Positions 10,579-22,396 of a stretch of DNA of 64,000 nucleotides are shown here, piece after piece (position 1 is the first letter of the stretch; each line of letters starts with the position of its first letter). The notes under the pieces are model-generated. The model had not been told where the DNA came from. It worked only from the letters and a program-made list of their open reading frames with translations, and searched no databases. The translations under genes were made by a program, and so were the position numbers. The stretch comes from Xiphydria camelus. Taxonomy: Eukaryota; Arthropoda; Insecta; Hymenoptera; Xiphydriidae. The DNA lies in the NCBI GenBank assembly GCA_963678675.1, contig OY783192.1, forward strand, positions 8,757,736 through 8,821,735, in the 5' to 3' direction.

Positions 10579-11962
10579 GGGATCATCACAGTGTGACCGG
10601 CCGAAAAATCACTGATTTCCGCGATTTTTTTTTCATGATTAAGATAAGCTAATCGGTCTGGATTTTTTTTTATAAATTAAAGCAGCTATGAAGAATATAA
10701 AATTATTTTTCTGAGGTGATTCATTAATTGTTTATTATTATTATGAATTATCAAAGATTGTGTACAGAGAAAAAAGGTCCTCATCGGTGTCCACTTTTCC
10801 GGCCTCAATTTTGATCAGAAACAAAAATTTCAAAAAGATTATTAATCTATGGGCCTGTTGCATACTTTCACAAGCGTAGCTTTTGTTTGTGTTACACATG
10901 TACGTATAGAGAATTTACACCCCAGTTTCGCCAAGAAACCCAGTTTAGCGGCGCTGTTTTCCGTATACATACAATACATATTCATACTTGTGATAGTATG
11001 CATGGGCTCTACGCAATAGGCCTATAGGAAAGCCGCTATCGTCCTATGGAGGCTTTTTTATTTTTTTCGAGTTTTTCGTGAAAAAAATAGGAAGTTTTAA
11101 AAAAAAAAAGCTTCCATAGGACGATAGAGAATGACAAGAAGAATGTTCTGTCAAAATTTGAGATCGATAGCTTGAAAACTTTTCTCTCGGCAGCGGACAC
11201 CGTTTTGAAAAACATCATTTCGAGAAAAACGCGTTTAAAGTTTGAAGTCAGGAATTTTCAAATAAATCGTTCACTTACGATCAATCGGCGATGCCAGGTC
11301 TATATAATATCCCTTCGGCTTCCTCGAACTCCTGATTTTCTGCAGACATTTCCTGTCGACGAACTGTTCTAGCTTCTTTGCTGTCCAGAGAGCTTCGCCG
11401 TTCCGCGGTTGCGATGCGCTCCGCCCTGTACTTCGCAGCGAAGTCTGCCGCTACCGGTCCTATGGTGCACCCCATTGTCTCCATGATTTTTTAAATCGCA
11501 TCGTACCCTTCATTAAATGTACAAGCTGCACAGTATTTAGCGATTTCCACAGTTTATTTTCCACAGAAAATGTGCTTAGGAGCGAGTTGCCACACGCAAT
11601 GATTGAAGCTCTCATTGTTATTCTGCGTGTTGGCGCCCGTACATCTTTCCAACAAATCATATGTGGTTAAATCATCGTAAATTGGCTTCAGAACCTCTTG
11701 CACATCTTCCTCGAGCGCTGGTGGATGGGAACATTTTTCCCGAAATCCACTGGCCTCAGCTTTACGTCATTCGCACCACGAATCTCCTCCCGAAGGGCAA
11801 TACTGATGCCCCGTTCCCTTTCTCTAAGAAATGCTGTAGCGACCGAAATAATTCGAATTTCGATTTAGAAATTTAACAGAATGTTTATAACCGTGTACAC
11901 TATCCGATAATGCAAAAGAAAAAAAATCGATTTTTTTTTAAATTTCACACTGTGATGATCCC
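10579..11962. mobile_element. decayed TTAA-target (Kolobok-type) transposon
   Basis: The ends are GGGATCATCACAGTGTGA and its reverse complement (18 bp, perfect). TTAA is duplicated at 10575-10578 and 11963-11966. It contains a degraded transposase C-terminus on the minus strand. A second inverted block, GGACGATAG, lies at about 11035 and 11120. The 4-bp TTAA target and a transposase tail like that at 25299 place it in the same superfamily as the intact element at 23171-25912, but the terminal repeats differ, so it is a distinct family. Confidence 0.85.
11281..11660 (-). pseudogene. Kolobok/Mutator-like transposase C-terminal remnant
   Basis: The minus-strand product contains NNNESFNHCVWQLAPK, the region holding the catalytic glutamate in the intact relative (NNNESFNNIIWKFAPK). 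It then continues as METMGC.IG and ends EAEGILYRPGIAD. The intact protein has EFMGVRIG at the same point and ends DAEELLYGPGIAE. The frame is interrupted by at least two stops (near 11560 and 11500), and everything N-terminal to this segment is gone or unrecognisable. It cannot encode a working transposase. It lies inside the TTAA-flanked element 10579-11962 and reads right to left within it. Confidence 0.75.
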
Positions 11963-12273
11963 TTAAGCAGTGTATCTAATTGGCGCGTTCAAAGTTTCGT
12001 ACCACGTACGGATTCTATAAGTGAGAGGGTTGGATTCAAGTGGGATATGATAAAGTAAGTACAACGTATATTTTGACATTTTCGATCGGATATCACACAG
12101 CTACTTTTTTCGATTATGGTACTTCTCTTTCTCTGCACTAATGACTACATACGCTAATCCTTTCCTTTTTGAGGGGTTTGTAAAGGGCAAATGTACACTT
12201 CCGAGCACACTTTATAAGCTTCTTGAATTGTTTACGATCAAAGACAGTACGAAAGAGATAAATAGAAGGGAGG

Positions 12274-12294
12274 GAGAGAGAGAGAGAGAGAGAG
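12274..12294 (+). repeat. (GA)n microsatellite
   Basis: About ten uninterrupted GA units in otherwise unremarkable sequence. Confidence 0.9.
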
Positions 12295-13122
12295 AACAGC
12301 CAGGGGTGCAGCCAAAAAGAAACGAGATTACCGTTCGGGAATTTGGGAGAAAGATTTTTGGGAAAACGCACTAAACGATTCTTTTTTTGTTTCGGCTCGC
12401 ACACATGTCTTTATATCTGTAAATATAAAAAGTGAAAATGAATTAGATTTTTCCCCAGTGAAGCAGTTATATCGACAGCAGGCTCCAAAAAATTGTAGCA
12501 TTAATGTAAAGCCTCTAATTTCGAAACAGTATAGAACCCACATTCGCGTAAGGAATTTCGTACTTGGAATTCGCATTGTGGTTCGTATATTTGTAGACAA
12601 GGAAAAATACGATCCGTCGAAATCGTAAGTTCGCGATAAAAGAGCCTAGCGGAATAAGCATGTGAAATCTGCCCCCACGTGAAAAACAGCATTTTACTCT
12701 TTCTGAAGAGCCAATTCGAAAAAAATATTGAATTTTTTTTTTCAAAATTCGACAACAAAAATTAAGTTTTTAAACAATTGTTTTTAGGTTATAATTAATT
12801 AGAACACCTCCAATTTTTTGCTGATTTTTTTCATTGGAATGTCTAATAACAAATAATATTTCCAATTACATCGGAAGTGTACCCCACTGAAAAATATTAA
12901 CAAATGTACACGGCTCATCATCTACCTTCTATATATGGGGCATTCTGTGTCAAGACAGCCACTTTTTTCATGAGGGTCTCAAAAAAATCTGATTTTTATT
13001 TACATAGTCTTACTTGATGAAAAAACATTACCTGAATTTTTTTAGATTTTTTTCACGCACCGTTAATGGTATACATCGGTTTGAAAAATAAATTTTAACT
13101 AAAGTTTCAAGTGTACCTACTA

Positions 13123-13523
13123 CAGTATGTCCCGTGGATATAACGCAAGTATTTGAATTTCCCCCACATTTGACTTTGGTAGTGCTTGGAACGGTGCTGT
13201 AGTTAGAGTTGGCTTCAGAAGAGTTCGCTGCGTTCTTACGAGCCGTGTTTCCGCGAAACCTGTATAATTATTTCTCATCACTTCTACACATTATTTACCA
13301 TTATTTTTACAAATTCAGTTAATTTCGAGGTTAGACGCTTCGATCTCCTGAATTGACAGTTCCCGGGAAATCAGACGTTTTACACTTTTCGCTCTCGAAA
13401 CACGGCTCGTAAGAACGCAACGCACTCTTCTGAAGCCAACTCTAACTACAGCACCGTTCCAAGCACTACCAAAGTCAAATGTCAGGGAAATTCAAATACT
13501 TGCGTTATCCACGGGACATACTG
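13123..13523. mobile_element. Tc1/mariner-type MITE, 401 bp, TA target
   Basis: Long inverted arms start CAGTATGTCCCGTGGAT and are flanked by TA (13121-13122 and 13524-13525). The opposite arm of the host palindrome, near 18460-18470, reads straight through the same site with a single TA, so the empty site is preserved in the window. Confidence 0.85.
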
Positions 13524-14501
13524 TATTAATGGCATAAACAATTTTGTATATATGAAAATTTTTTTTTCTCAATTTTTCCCCAAAAAATATCAAAATTTAT
13601 AAGTGATATTAATAGGCATTTTCTTATAAAAAAGTGAAAAAAACACCAGAAAATATTTATTTCGCCAATGCGAGTCTCGATTTTTCTTTAAAAAATTTGG
13701 TATATTTGAAATCAATAAAAACTGTAGAAAAAATTTTGGTAGTGGGAGGACCATTTCTACATGAAGAAAAAACTGAGTTTTTCGCCTGTTAAAAATTTTT
13801 TTTAATCAGAAAATGTTCTATGCATAGATGCATAAAAGGATAAAGAACATTTTCTGATTTAAAAAAATTTTTAAGAGAAAAAAACAGACTTTTTTCTTCA
13901 TGAAGAAATGGCCCTCCCACTACCAAATTTTTTTCTACATATTTTTTATTGATTTCAAATATACTGCATTTTTTAAAGAAAAATCGAGACTGTCGCATTG
14001 GCGAAATAAATATTTTCTGGTGTTTTTTTCACTCTTTTATAAGAAAATGCCTGTTAATATTACAAATTTTGATATATTTTTTTTTGAAAAATATGCATAG
14101 ATGCATAGAAGGATAAAGAACACATTTTCTGATTTAGAAACAATTTTTAAGAGAAAAATCTTACTTTTTTTTTTCGTGAAGAAATGGCCCTCCCACTTCC
14201 AAATTTTTTAAAGAAAAATCGAGACTGTCGCATTGGCGAAATAAATATTTTCTGGTTTTTTTCACTTTTTTGTAAGAAAATGCCTTTTAATGTTACTTAA
14301 AAATTTGCTTCGCCGACCTTTGGGCAGGAGCTCCGGATATGAAGCATACGAGGGCTCTTTTTAGAGGACCCTCTAGTAAGCTGGGCACTAGGTTGTTGAA
14401 CTTGGACAGGGCTCAGCTACGGTGGATCGTGGGGCTTATCACTGGACATTGGCTCACAAGAAAGCATATGGGGAACATGGGCCTCGGTACGGAGGTCCTG
14501 T

Positions 14502-17500
14502 ACCCCCAGAGAGTCCTCCCTTTTAATTGCTGGAGACTTTAATGCAAGGTCTCGCTCCTGGGGTTGTAGGGATGACAACTCTCGAAACGGCAGGATTCAG
14601 GATTTGATGGCTGAGATTGACATGTGCCTTATTAACTCGGGGTCGACCCCTACATGTGTAAGGGCAGCGGAGATGTCGGTGGTTGACCTGACGTGGTCAT
14701 CTCCGGATTTGGTTGGACGAATCAAGAACTGGGTGGTCCTTGGGAGTGACCGGTTTGAGTCACTCTCAGACCACCAGTACATTATGTTTGGTCTCCTACC
14801 CCCCCCCCCCCCAGACGAGATGGGCGTGTTGAGGGGAACCCCGCGTTATCCAGGCAGGATCTGGGACCCAGGTGGTCTAAGATGTCATTTAATGAGGACT
14901 TGTTTCGGGCTGCTATGGTGGTCGCTTTCTGGAATCCGGCCCCCTACAATGGCCCGGGTGAACCATCTATCGACGAGCGAGTTAAGCGCCTTACTGAACT
15001 GGTTACCGAGGCCTGTGATTTCGCAGCCTCCCGCGTTAAGAGCAAGCCGGGCACCAGAAACATGTTCTGGTGGTCCCCCAGGCTGACCGAACTCAGGCGG
15101 CTTTGTGTTGCGGAGCGTAGACGACTGCAGAGAGCCAATCGGAGATCGCCGAGGGATCTTGCCTTAATTAGGAACGTTAGTGACGCCTTGAAGTCACATC
15201 GCCGCGTTTTCCGCTCAGAGATTAGACGCGCTCGGGCCCTGGCATGGGACAAGTCTTTGAATGAATTGAATATCGATCCTTGGGGATTAGCATATAAGGT
15301 GGTCATGGGAAAGCTAAGGGTGCGGACCCCGTCGGCTACCGAAACTATGCCTCTCGAGGAAGCGTATACGGTCATTAATAAACTTTTTCCGAGTACCCCA
15401 GACAAGACATCGGCGAATGTTGGGCGGGATCTTCCTGCGCCACTTCCGGACATAAATGAGGAAGAACTGGTCATCACTCCGAGATGCGTTATGAGTGCGC
15501 TGGTGAAGCCTAAGGCCAAACCATCTGCTCCGGGTCCGGATGGTATTCGAGCCACTTGGTGGAATAAATCCAACGAGAGGACTTTGAATGAGTTAGCCGG
15601 CATCTACAAGGACTGTCTACTTCAGAAATTGTTCCCGAAGGCTTGGAAGGCATCTAACTTGGCGTTGATACCGAAAGGATATGGAGAGGAATTTAAGGGC
15701 AAATTCCGCCCCATTTGCCTCTTGGATGATGCTGGCAAGGGTCTCGAAAGGATTATTGTCGGCAAAATTCGGGGGGCTATGGTTGGTCTCCCGGGTGGTG
15801 GCCTTTCGGACCATCAATATGGTTTCAGGCCTAGGTTATCCACAATTGATGCGATGTCAGAGGCTAAGGCTTTTGTTGAGGCGGCCCATTCCCAGGGCGA
15901 GGTGGTGATGGCGATTGCTGTGGATATACAGAACGCTTTCAACACCTTGCCCTGGGCGAGTATTATTGCTCAAATGCGGGGCAAGGGTATCCCGGAGTAC
16001 TTGGTTTCTATCGTGCGAGACTATCTTAGTGACAGAATGATACGCTTCATCGGTGAGGATGGAGTGGTCCATACTCGTGAGTTCAAGGCTGGTGTTCCAC
16101 AGGGCTCTGTGTTGGGGCCTTTCCTGTGGAACATCGCCTATGACTATGTCTTAGATATGGACATCCTTCCTGGATGCTGCGTACTTGCGTATGCGGATGA
16201 TACGCTGGTTCTCGTCAGGGGGAGTAACGCTCGCAGAGCCAGTCTTCCGGCGGCTAGACAAGTGGGGGCGGTGGCGCACAGGATTGGGGAGCTCGGTCTG
16301 AAGATCTCCCCGACCAAGACCACTGCTATGTTGTTCGCTAGGGACGCCCTCATTGACGGGGGTTTTGTCTTTGTGGGGTGGGGGGGGGGGGGGTTTGTTC
16401 CCCGTGCAGAATAGTATGAGGTATCTCGGGGTGGTCTTCGATCGGGCCCTGTCTTTCCGGGTACACTTTGAGACGGTCCTTGCCAAAGTTGATAAGGTAA
16501 TTAAAGCGTTGAGCTGAATCTTGCCTAACCTCCGTGGCTCGGGGGAGTTCAAGAGGCGGCTGTACGTGAACGTGGTGCATTCAATTATGATATATGGCGC
16601 CCCGATATGGAGTTCTCGGCTGAGCGCCCATGTCAGCTATAGGAGGCCGCTCCTGGCCGCTCAGCGGAGAATTGCCATTCGGTCGATCTGCGCGTATCGT
16701 ACGCTGTCTTTGGAGGCCACTTTGCTTCTGGCGAGGTTCCCCCCCATGCACCTCCTGGCGGAATGCCTTAGGAGAGTGTACGAGAGTATTCGGGTCCTCC
16801 GGGACTATGGAGACGAGGCGCCCGAGACGAAGAGTGAGGTGGTCAAAGTAGCTAAGGCTCTAACGAGGGTGCAGTGGAAGATCTCACTACAGGGAAACAA
16901 CTTGGCAGGGATCAGAGTACGTGAGGCTGTCCTCCCCGTCTTCGACAGGTGGTTGAACAGAAAGTATGGGTGCTTGGGACACCATCTCACGCAGCTTATG
17001 GGAGGGCATGGGTGCTTCGAGGAGTTCCTCTTTAGAATCAATAAGGAGCGATCTCCCCGATGCCATCACTGCGAGGAGGCTTTCGATTCGGCCGAGCACA
17101 CCCTGCGGGAGTGCGCGGCTTGGGCGCGTCATCGGTGTAGGCGTCGACCTGACTTGGGCGGCCATGCTACCACGCATGCTTGATGAGAAGGAGGTCTGGG
17201 CTGCTGTGGCTCGGTTCGCCAAAGCAGTCCTGACCCGTAAAGAAGAGGCTGAGAGAACGAGGGAGCGAGAGGGGCGAAGGCGGTAAACCCCACTCTTGCT
17301 GGTATACAGTGTGGCCTTTGGTTGCCGTTTTGCGGTGAACTGGGCAAGTGGTTTCGCGCCACCACTCCAGTGGGGGTGCCCCCAGTCATCGCGTTGGACA
17401 GCCGGCAAGGCGCGTGTGTTAGGCAGTCGGCCGTTTGAATGAGAATGCTTGTGTGTGTGTGCGTATGTGTATGTGCGTGCGTGCTTACGAGGGTACGCTG

Positions 17501-18119
17501 ACACGGGATGTTGGTGGGATGTCCCAACATTCTAGATATCAGCGTCGGGATCGGAGAGATGTGTAGCACCGGGGGGACTGGTCAGTGGAGTTACCCACCA
17601 CTCCGTTGGGAGTGCTCCAGCCCTTTTCGGCCGGCGCAAGCCACCACTCTGCACGTGTGAGTGGAGGGCATATAGTCGTAGTTGTAGTTTTCGGAGGAAT
17701 CGGTATCGTGTCAGCCCGTGGGCCGCGAGTTGTGTCGCCCTCACGTCTCCTGCGCTGGCCCGATCCTCCTCCATAATGGGTGATCTGAAGTGATATGGTC
17801 ATAGTTTAGGTATCGTCTTCCGGAATGAAGGTAGTAGGCACTAAGAAAAGAAGTGTCATTTAAGGGATTAATGGCGAATAAGTGGAGAGTGCCGAACTCA
17901 AACCTATGGGAGTTCCCTGTAGTTGGACCCTAGTCGGTCATTACCAGGGCCTCTCATTTTAGGAAGGCTTGGATGGAGGTAGTTTTAGTGGGTAGGGGGC
18001 CCCCGTATTGCACTCGCAGGCAAAACATACTGCGGCAGGGGGTCTCGAGTCCCACACTACCCGGGTACTAGCCAAACCCGGGTGTGCGTAAAAAGCATTT
18101 TTTCCTCCTTAAAAAAAAA
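14502..18119 (+). mobile_element. R1-type non-LTR retrotransposon, 5'-truncated
   Basis: It is flanked by the 8-bp direct repeat GGTCCTGT (14494-14501 and 18120-18127) and ends in a short A-rich tail (about 18111-18119). It begins inside the endonuclease domain, so the 5' end is missing. The 3' UTR (17287-18110) is GC-richer than its surroundings, with a GT-rich run near 17450 and repeated CCACCACTCC motifs. It lies within the Jockey/I-type fragment, so it is the younger insertion. Confidence 0.85.
14505..17286 (+). pseudogene. R1-clade ORF2: endonuclease, reverse transcriptase, zinc knuckle (broken)
   Basis: The protein of R1-type elements nicks DNA and reverse-transcribes its own RNA at the nick. 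The order here is: end of an APE-type endonuclease (GDFNARSRSWG at about 14530, closing SDHQYIMFGL near 14790), the RT domain (PGPDGIRATWW, FRPICLLDDAGKGLERI, GFRPRLSTIDA, AIAVDIQNAFNTLPW, GVPQGSVLGPFLWN, and AYADDTLVLV near 16190), and a C-terminal zinc knuckle CHHCEEAFDSAEHTLREC near 17060-17120. The lesions are a frame change at a poly-C run near 14800-14813, another at a poly-G run near 16380-16394, an in-frame TGA at 16514-16516, and a frame change near 17125. The two homopolymer shifts could be sequencing or assembly errors; the TGA and the last shift are less easily excused. The catalytic YADD is intact. Confidence 0.85.
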
Positions 18120-18670
18120 GGTCCTGTGCCCCAGGTACGGAGATGAAAAGGAAACTCCCCTTCATATACTGGCGCACTGCGAGAGGTTGACGGCCCTTAG
18201 GTACTCTATCTTGGGGGCCCCCTCTTTCGACGATGCCAGTATCAAGGACATCGGGGTGGGCGAGCTTTAGCGTTTTGCGAGGAAGGCTGGCATACCCCGT
18301 AGTCATATCTAGGGCTGCCCCAGTTGGGGCCCGGGCACAATGGTCCACTAGGACTGAGCGCCCGGTTGATGCCAACCCACACACAATACAATACTTAAAA
18401 ATGTTGATATTTTTTTTTAAATTGAGAAAAAAAATTTTCATGTATATAAAGTTGTTTCTGCCATTAATAGTACACTTGAAACTTTAAAGTTAAAATTGAT
18501 TTTTCAAATCGATGTATAGGTGCCATTAACGGTGCGTGAAAAAAATCTAAAAAAATTCAGGTAATGTTTTTTCATCAAGTATAACTATGTAAATAAAAAT
18601 CAGATTTTTTTGAGACCCTCGTGAAAAAAGTGGCTGTCTTAACACAGAATGCCCCATATATATGATATAC

Positions 18671-20426
18671 ACTGTACATTCACTACAAAGGAATTTTTCC
18701 ACTTTTATATGTTAATTCGGCATATGATAATTGTTAATTTTTTGGAACAGTCTTTCAATGATATTACTTATTTATTTATTTATTATTATTTCAATGCTTC
18801 CTTTACTATGAACGAGCTCGCGTCTCACGATACGGGGTGCTTCATTTCTGTAAGTCTTTTGGCCTCTCACTTCTTCATTTTATAAAAATTATATTAAATT
18901 AAGAAATAGGTCCAGAGACTTTTTTGCATGCTTTTTTAACCATAAATGTTTTATAGCACGGTTGCTTCATTGTAAATTAAATATAAAATGACCTTTGTCT
19001 CTTACTTTTATATCCAGTTACAAATTATACATTTGACGGAAAAACAATTTTAATTCTCGTCACTTTTTTCGTCTACTACGGGAAGCAAGCCCTCATTGTG
19101 TTTCTTTTTAAACTCCGAACCGGAAATTCCAACAAGATATTACCTTCTATATTAGGTATAGAACACGAACAAACGATTTCAGATTACTGTGCTAGCGTAA
19201 TTACATCATTTGAAATCTTACCAACCCGTTTTGTTAACAGAGCCGACCTTTTGAAAAACCATACAACAGAAATCACAAAAAAGTTGTTCAACGCGGAATC
19301 CTTATTCTTAATTTGTGATGGTACCTATGGACGACACCAAAAAAGTACAAATAATGAATACCTACCAAAGAAAATCTTTCTCTGGTCAAAAAAAAGTTCC
19401 ACTTTGCAAGCCTTTTACGATTTGTACTACTGATGGATACGTAGTAGATATATGCTCGGACCTTATCCTGCTAATGAAAATGATGCAAAAATTCTAGAAT
19501 CTATCATTCAAGACGAGAATGGTTTATGTACATTATTAGAAAAGAAAGATAAGTTTATACTCGATCGCGATTTTCGAGATATTGAGGCAGAGACGAAAGG
19601 TTGGATCCGGTGAAACGTTCCTTTCAAAACTATCGCTTCTCAGGAATTGAACATTCTTTTTACTGGATCATATCAATTTTCCCAAGCTGTATCGTATTTA
19701 GCCGAAATGATGGATAAAGATGGAAAAGTTGTTTTCGAATATGTGATGGCTGAACCAAATGTGCTCAAATTCAAAGTACCATCACGACCCATTTCTCGGG
19801 CATCATATAGAAGTTTCATTAGGTACAAACCTAACAGTATCGAGATTTCTGGCATAATAAAGTATGCATGTGAATGTGCTAATGGCAGAAGAACAGTTGG
19901 CTGCTGTTCTCACGTTGCTGCTATTGTGTACTATTTATCAAATGCAAGATACTTATCAAAAATTATTCGACCAGCTGAAATACTCAGTAAAATGTTCATG
20001 AGAAATGGATTCGTTCCCGTAGTAGACGAAAACAGTGACGAGGATTAAAATTGTTTTTCCGTCGAATGTATAATTTGTAACTGGATATAAAAGTAAGAGG
20101 CAAGGGTCCTTTCGTATTTAATTTGCAATGAAGCAACCGCACTATAAAAAATTTATGGTTAAAAAACATACAAAAAAGTCTCTTTGGACCTATTTCTTAA
20201 TTTAATATAATTTTTATAAAATGAAGAAGTGAGAGGCCAGAAGACTTACAGAAATGAAGCACCCCGTATCGTGAGACGCGAGCTAGTTCATAGTAAAGGA
20301 AGCATTGAAATAATAATAAATAAATAGGTAAATAGTATCATTGAAAGACTGTTCCGAATAATTAACAATTATCATATGCCGAATTACCATAAAAGTGGAA
20401 AAATTCCTTTGTAGTGAATGTACAGT
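18671..20426 (+). mobile_element. DNA transposon with about 390-bp terminal inverted repeats
   Basis: The left arm (18671 to about 19055) and right arm (about 20045-20426) are inverted copies, starting ACTGTACATTCACTACAAAG and ending with its complement. It interrupts the right arm of the host fold-back element. The left arm near 12930-12945 keeps the unbroken target (CTTCTATATATGGGGCAT). The exact target duplication is not resolved, because the junctions lie in TATA-rich sequence. Confidence 0.8.
19098..20048 (+). pseudogene. DDE_Tnp_4-like transposase with SWIM zinc finger (broken)
   Basis: The frame from 19098 to 19433 encodes SLFLICDGTYGRHQKSTNN then LPKKIFLWSKK, the start of a DDE nuclease fold with a candidate first Asp in CDGTY. 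A frame change near 19430 follows. The next segment carries DGYVVDI, GPYPANENDAKILESII and KFILDRDFRDIE, giving a candidate second Asp. A stop follows near 19612. The last frame (19647-20048) ends with CECANGRRTVGCCSHVAAIVYYL, a CxC...CxH SWIM-type zinc finger. The N-terminal DNA-binding region is absent or unrecognised. With a frameshift and a stop it is inactive. The combination of a DGTY...DRxFRD nuclease with a SWIM tail is known to me from arthropod and cnidarian transposons, but I cannot fix the superfamily name. Confidence 0.7.
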
Positions 20427-20883
20427 TATAGAAAGTAGGTGATGAGCCGTGTACATTTGTTAATATTTTTCAGTGGGGTACACTTCCGATGTAATTGGAA
20501 ATATTATGTTATTAAGGACATTTCAATGGAAAAATGAGCAAAAAATTGGAGGTGTTCTAATTAATTATAACCTAAAAAAAATTGTTTAAAAACTTCATAC
20601 ATTTTTTTTGTCGAATTTTCAAAAAAAAAATCAAGATATTTTTTTTGGAATTGGCTCTTCAGAAAGAGTAACATATATTTTTTCATGAAAATCGGTCGAA
20701 CCGTTCTGGAGAAAAAGCTGTTTTTCGATTTTACTTCCCCCCCTCATAATTCCCCTCCTATAGCGATTAGGAGTCTAAAAATTTAGGAGATTTAGTTTCT
20801 CATAGATGCCTACCGATCATATAAATTTGGTGCTGATACACGTGGGGGCAGATTTCACATGCTTATTCCGTTAGGCCCTTTAC

Positions 20884-22396
20884 GTTGATACTACAATTAC
20901 AGGATTTCCGAATAAAACCGGAGCTCGAGAATCGGATACTTCTGGACGCTCGAATCTATTTTTCACACTCCTTAAAAAATCAACCACATTTCGAGGCTAA
21001 GGACGTGTGCTTCGATCATAAGTAAAAATCAAATTCATTTTTGGACGTTGAGTTTTTATATTTCCAAATATAATAAACATTGGTATATATTGTATGTACA
21101 ACTTTGAACAAACAAGCTTGACGCGTGACTGAAAGAATAACATCTATAAGATGACTATACCTCTCGTTTTAATAACTTTGTCAAGAGCTACATAGATATA
21201 AGCAGAGGCAGACACAATACTGCAAACTGGGTATGAGCCCCATACTCGTCGAACACCGTATGCTCCATGGTCCTGGACTTTTGACCTCTAAGATATGCGT
21301 TGGTGGGGGAAGGGATAAAGGGAATACATACATGTACAAATAAATTCGGAGATGTATGTGCATATTAAGCAAAAAAAAACAGGAATTTTATAAACATTTA
21401 TGGATTTATAAAAAAAACTCCGTTTAACTTTTTTAACTCCGTTTACATAAATTTTACAGTAGTGGGCAAATAAGAAAAGAACTTTACAACTGCTAAATAT
21501 AATATATAAAACAATATATCAACGTAACCCTTCTTTGTACACAAAAGTAATGTAATATGATTTGAAAAATCTGTAACAGTCAGATAAAGCTAGGAGTTAG
21601 ATCACTCTTTCCCTATTAATGTCATGTGGAGTTAGAACATTATTATTCTGGGCAGTTGGTATATAGAATTTGTATCTTCGGCATGCTACCCGGTGTAATT
21701 CCTCTCATCACTAGGAATTAGTACGTACATCGCACGAAATGAGGCTATAAATTGCGCGATGCGCATCGTTTAAGCCCCCCATAAAGGGACATCAATGCGT
21801 TCTCACTGTACTTTGAAACTTGACTTTAAAAATGTTAAAGTAGTATGGTCACTCTCCAAAGTGATCGTTGAGTGTCCGTAAAAAATGTCATCAAAAAACT
21901 ATGATTTATAATTGAAAATTCTTTTTGTGAATTATAAAATTTATGACCATAAGAATTAGTCGATTATTTTGATTATTTTTCACTTATTATTCAAATAATG
22001 TGCCTCCTTTGACTAGCGTCTTTTTATGTGTGGCAACGCATATTATCTATCAATGGACTCGTGGCCCAGTAGGGAAAACCACGACACATTCAAACGTTTG
22101 AGTGTATCGTGGGGAAGACGAGATTTGAAATGCATGCTTGAACCCACTCCACTGACGTGACGTTGCCGCATCTAATCGACACGCTATTTCCGAATACCGA
22201 GAAGCAGAAATTAGTTATAAGTAAAGTATCAAGCGGTTAATAATTTTCATCAATGGTTGTAAATTTTTGTTTTTTTTCCCCGTTTTTGATATTTTTTAAA
22301 TATTTTAATCTTGGATCTTACATACAAACCCCAAAAAATGTGGTTTGCCCATAAGCCTCTGGGTTATTTCCTACTTGGTAATTAATTTTTATCAAA
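20884..22396. other. non-coding stretch
   Basis: No supported gene. A short inverted block (about CCACGAC.CA near 22078, with its mirror near 22110) and AT-rich sequence are all that is visible. Confidence 0.45.

Larger units (their letters stand above)
14313..18272 (+). pseudogene. Jockey/I-type ORF2 C-terminal (RNase H-like tail) remnant, interrupted
   Basis: The two coding pieces are 14313-14501 and 18128-18272. The first reads LDRAQLRWIVGLITGHW then RKHMGNMGLGTEV. The second continues in the same frame as CPRYGDEKETPLHILAHCERL, ends near GVGEL and meets a stop. The LVG-L-TGH and C..(C)..EETPLH.L..CE patterns are the typical end of Jockey/I-type ORF2 proteins. The reading frame is exactly restored when the intervening element and one copy of its GGTCCTGT duplication are ignored, which shows that the gap is an insertion and not divergence. 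It is non-functional: no reverse transcriptase or endonuclease of this element is present. Confidence 0.75.
14305..18392 (+). mobile_element. Jockey/I-type non-LTR retrotransposon 3' fragment, split by an R1-type element
   Basis: ACTTAAAAAT occurs at 14295-14304 and again at 18393-18402, directly flanking the segment, and the mirrored arm context continues on both sides. It is thus a target duplication. The fragment's own sequence is 14305-14501 plus 18128-18392. It ends in an ACACACAATACAAT-like tail rather than poly(A). It is severely 5'-truncated and keeps only the last part of the RNase H-like region and a 3' UTR. Confidence 0.75.
12637..20883. mobile_element. long inverted-repeat (fold-back) element carrying nested insertions
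   Basis: The outer arms mirror each other. GGAATAAGCATGTGAAATCT at about 12652 is inverted at about 20865. The block GGAGGTGTTCTAATTAATT, the block ending TGATGAGCCGTGTACA and the block GGCATTCTGTG follow in mirrored order in the two arms. The arms continue through 13100 on the left and 18470 on the right. The centre is near 13830, where 13806-13862 forms its own hairpin, and the central right-arm piece is tandemly duplicated (about 13820-14092 and 14093-14304). The left arm lacks about 150 bp present near 20690-20840. Insertions inside are a MITE (13123-13523), a Jockey/I-type fragment with an R1-type element (14305-18392) and a DDE/SWIM element (18671-20426). No transposase of the host fold-back element itself was recognised. 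Confidence 0.8.

Noticed and set aside
12138..12758. Overlapping ORFs on both strands
   Set aside because: All are short, overlap antisense to each other, and consist of low-complexity sequence around a GA microsatellite.
16887..17802. Several minus-strand ORFs of more than 80 codons
   Set aside because: They are antisense to the R1-type ORF and its GC-rich 3' UTR, with CA-repeat translation and no similarity.
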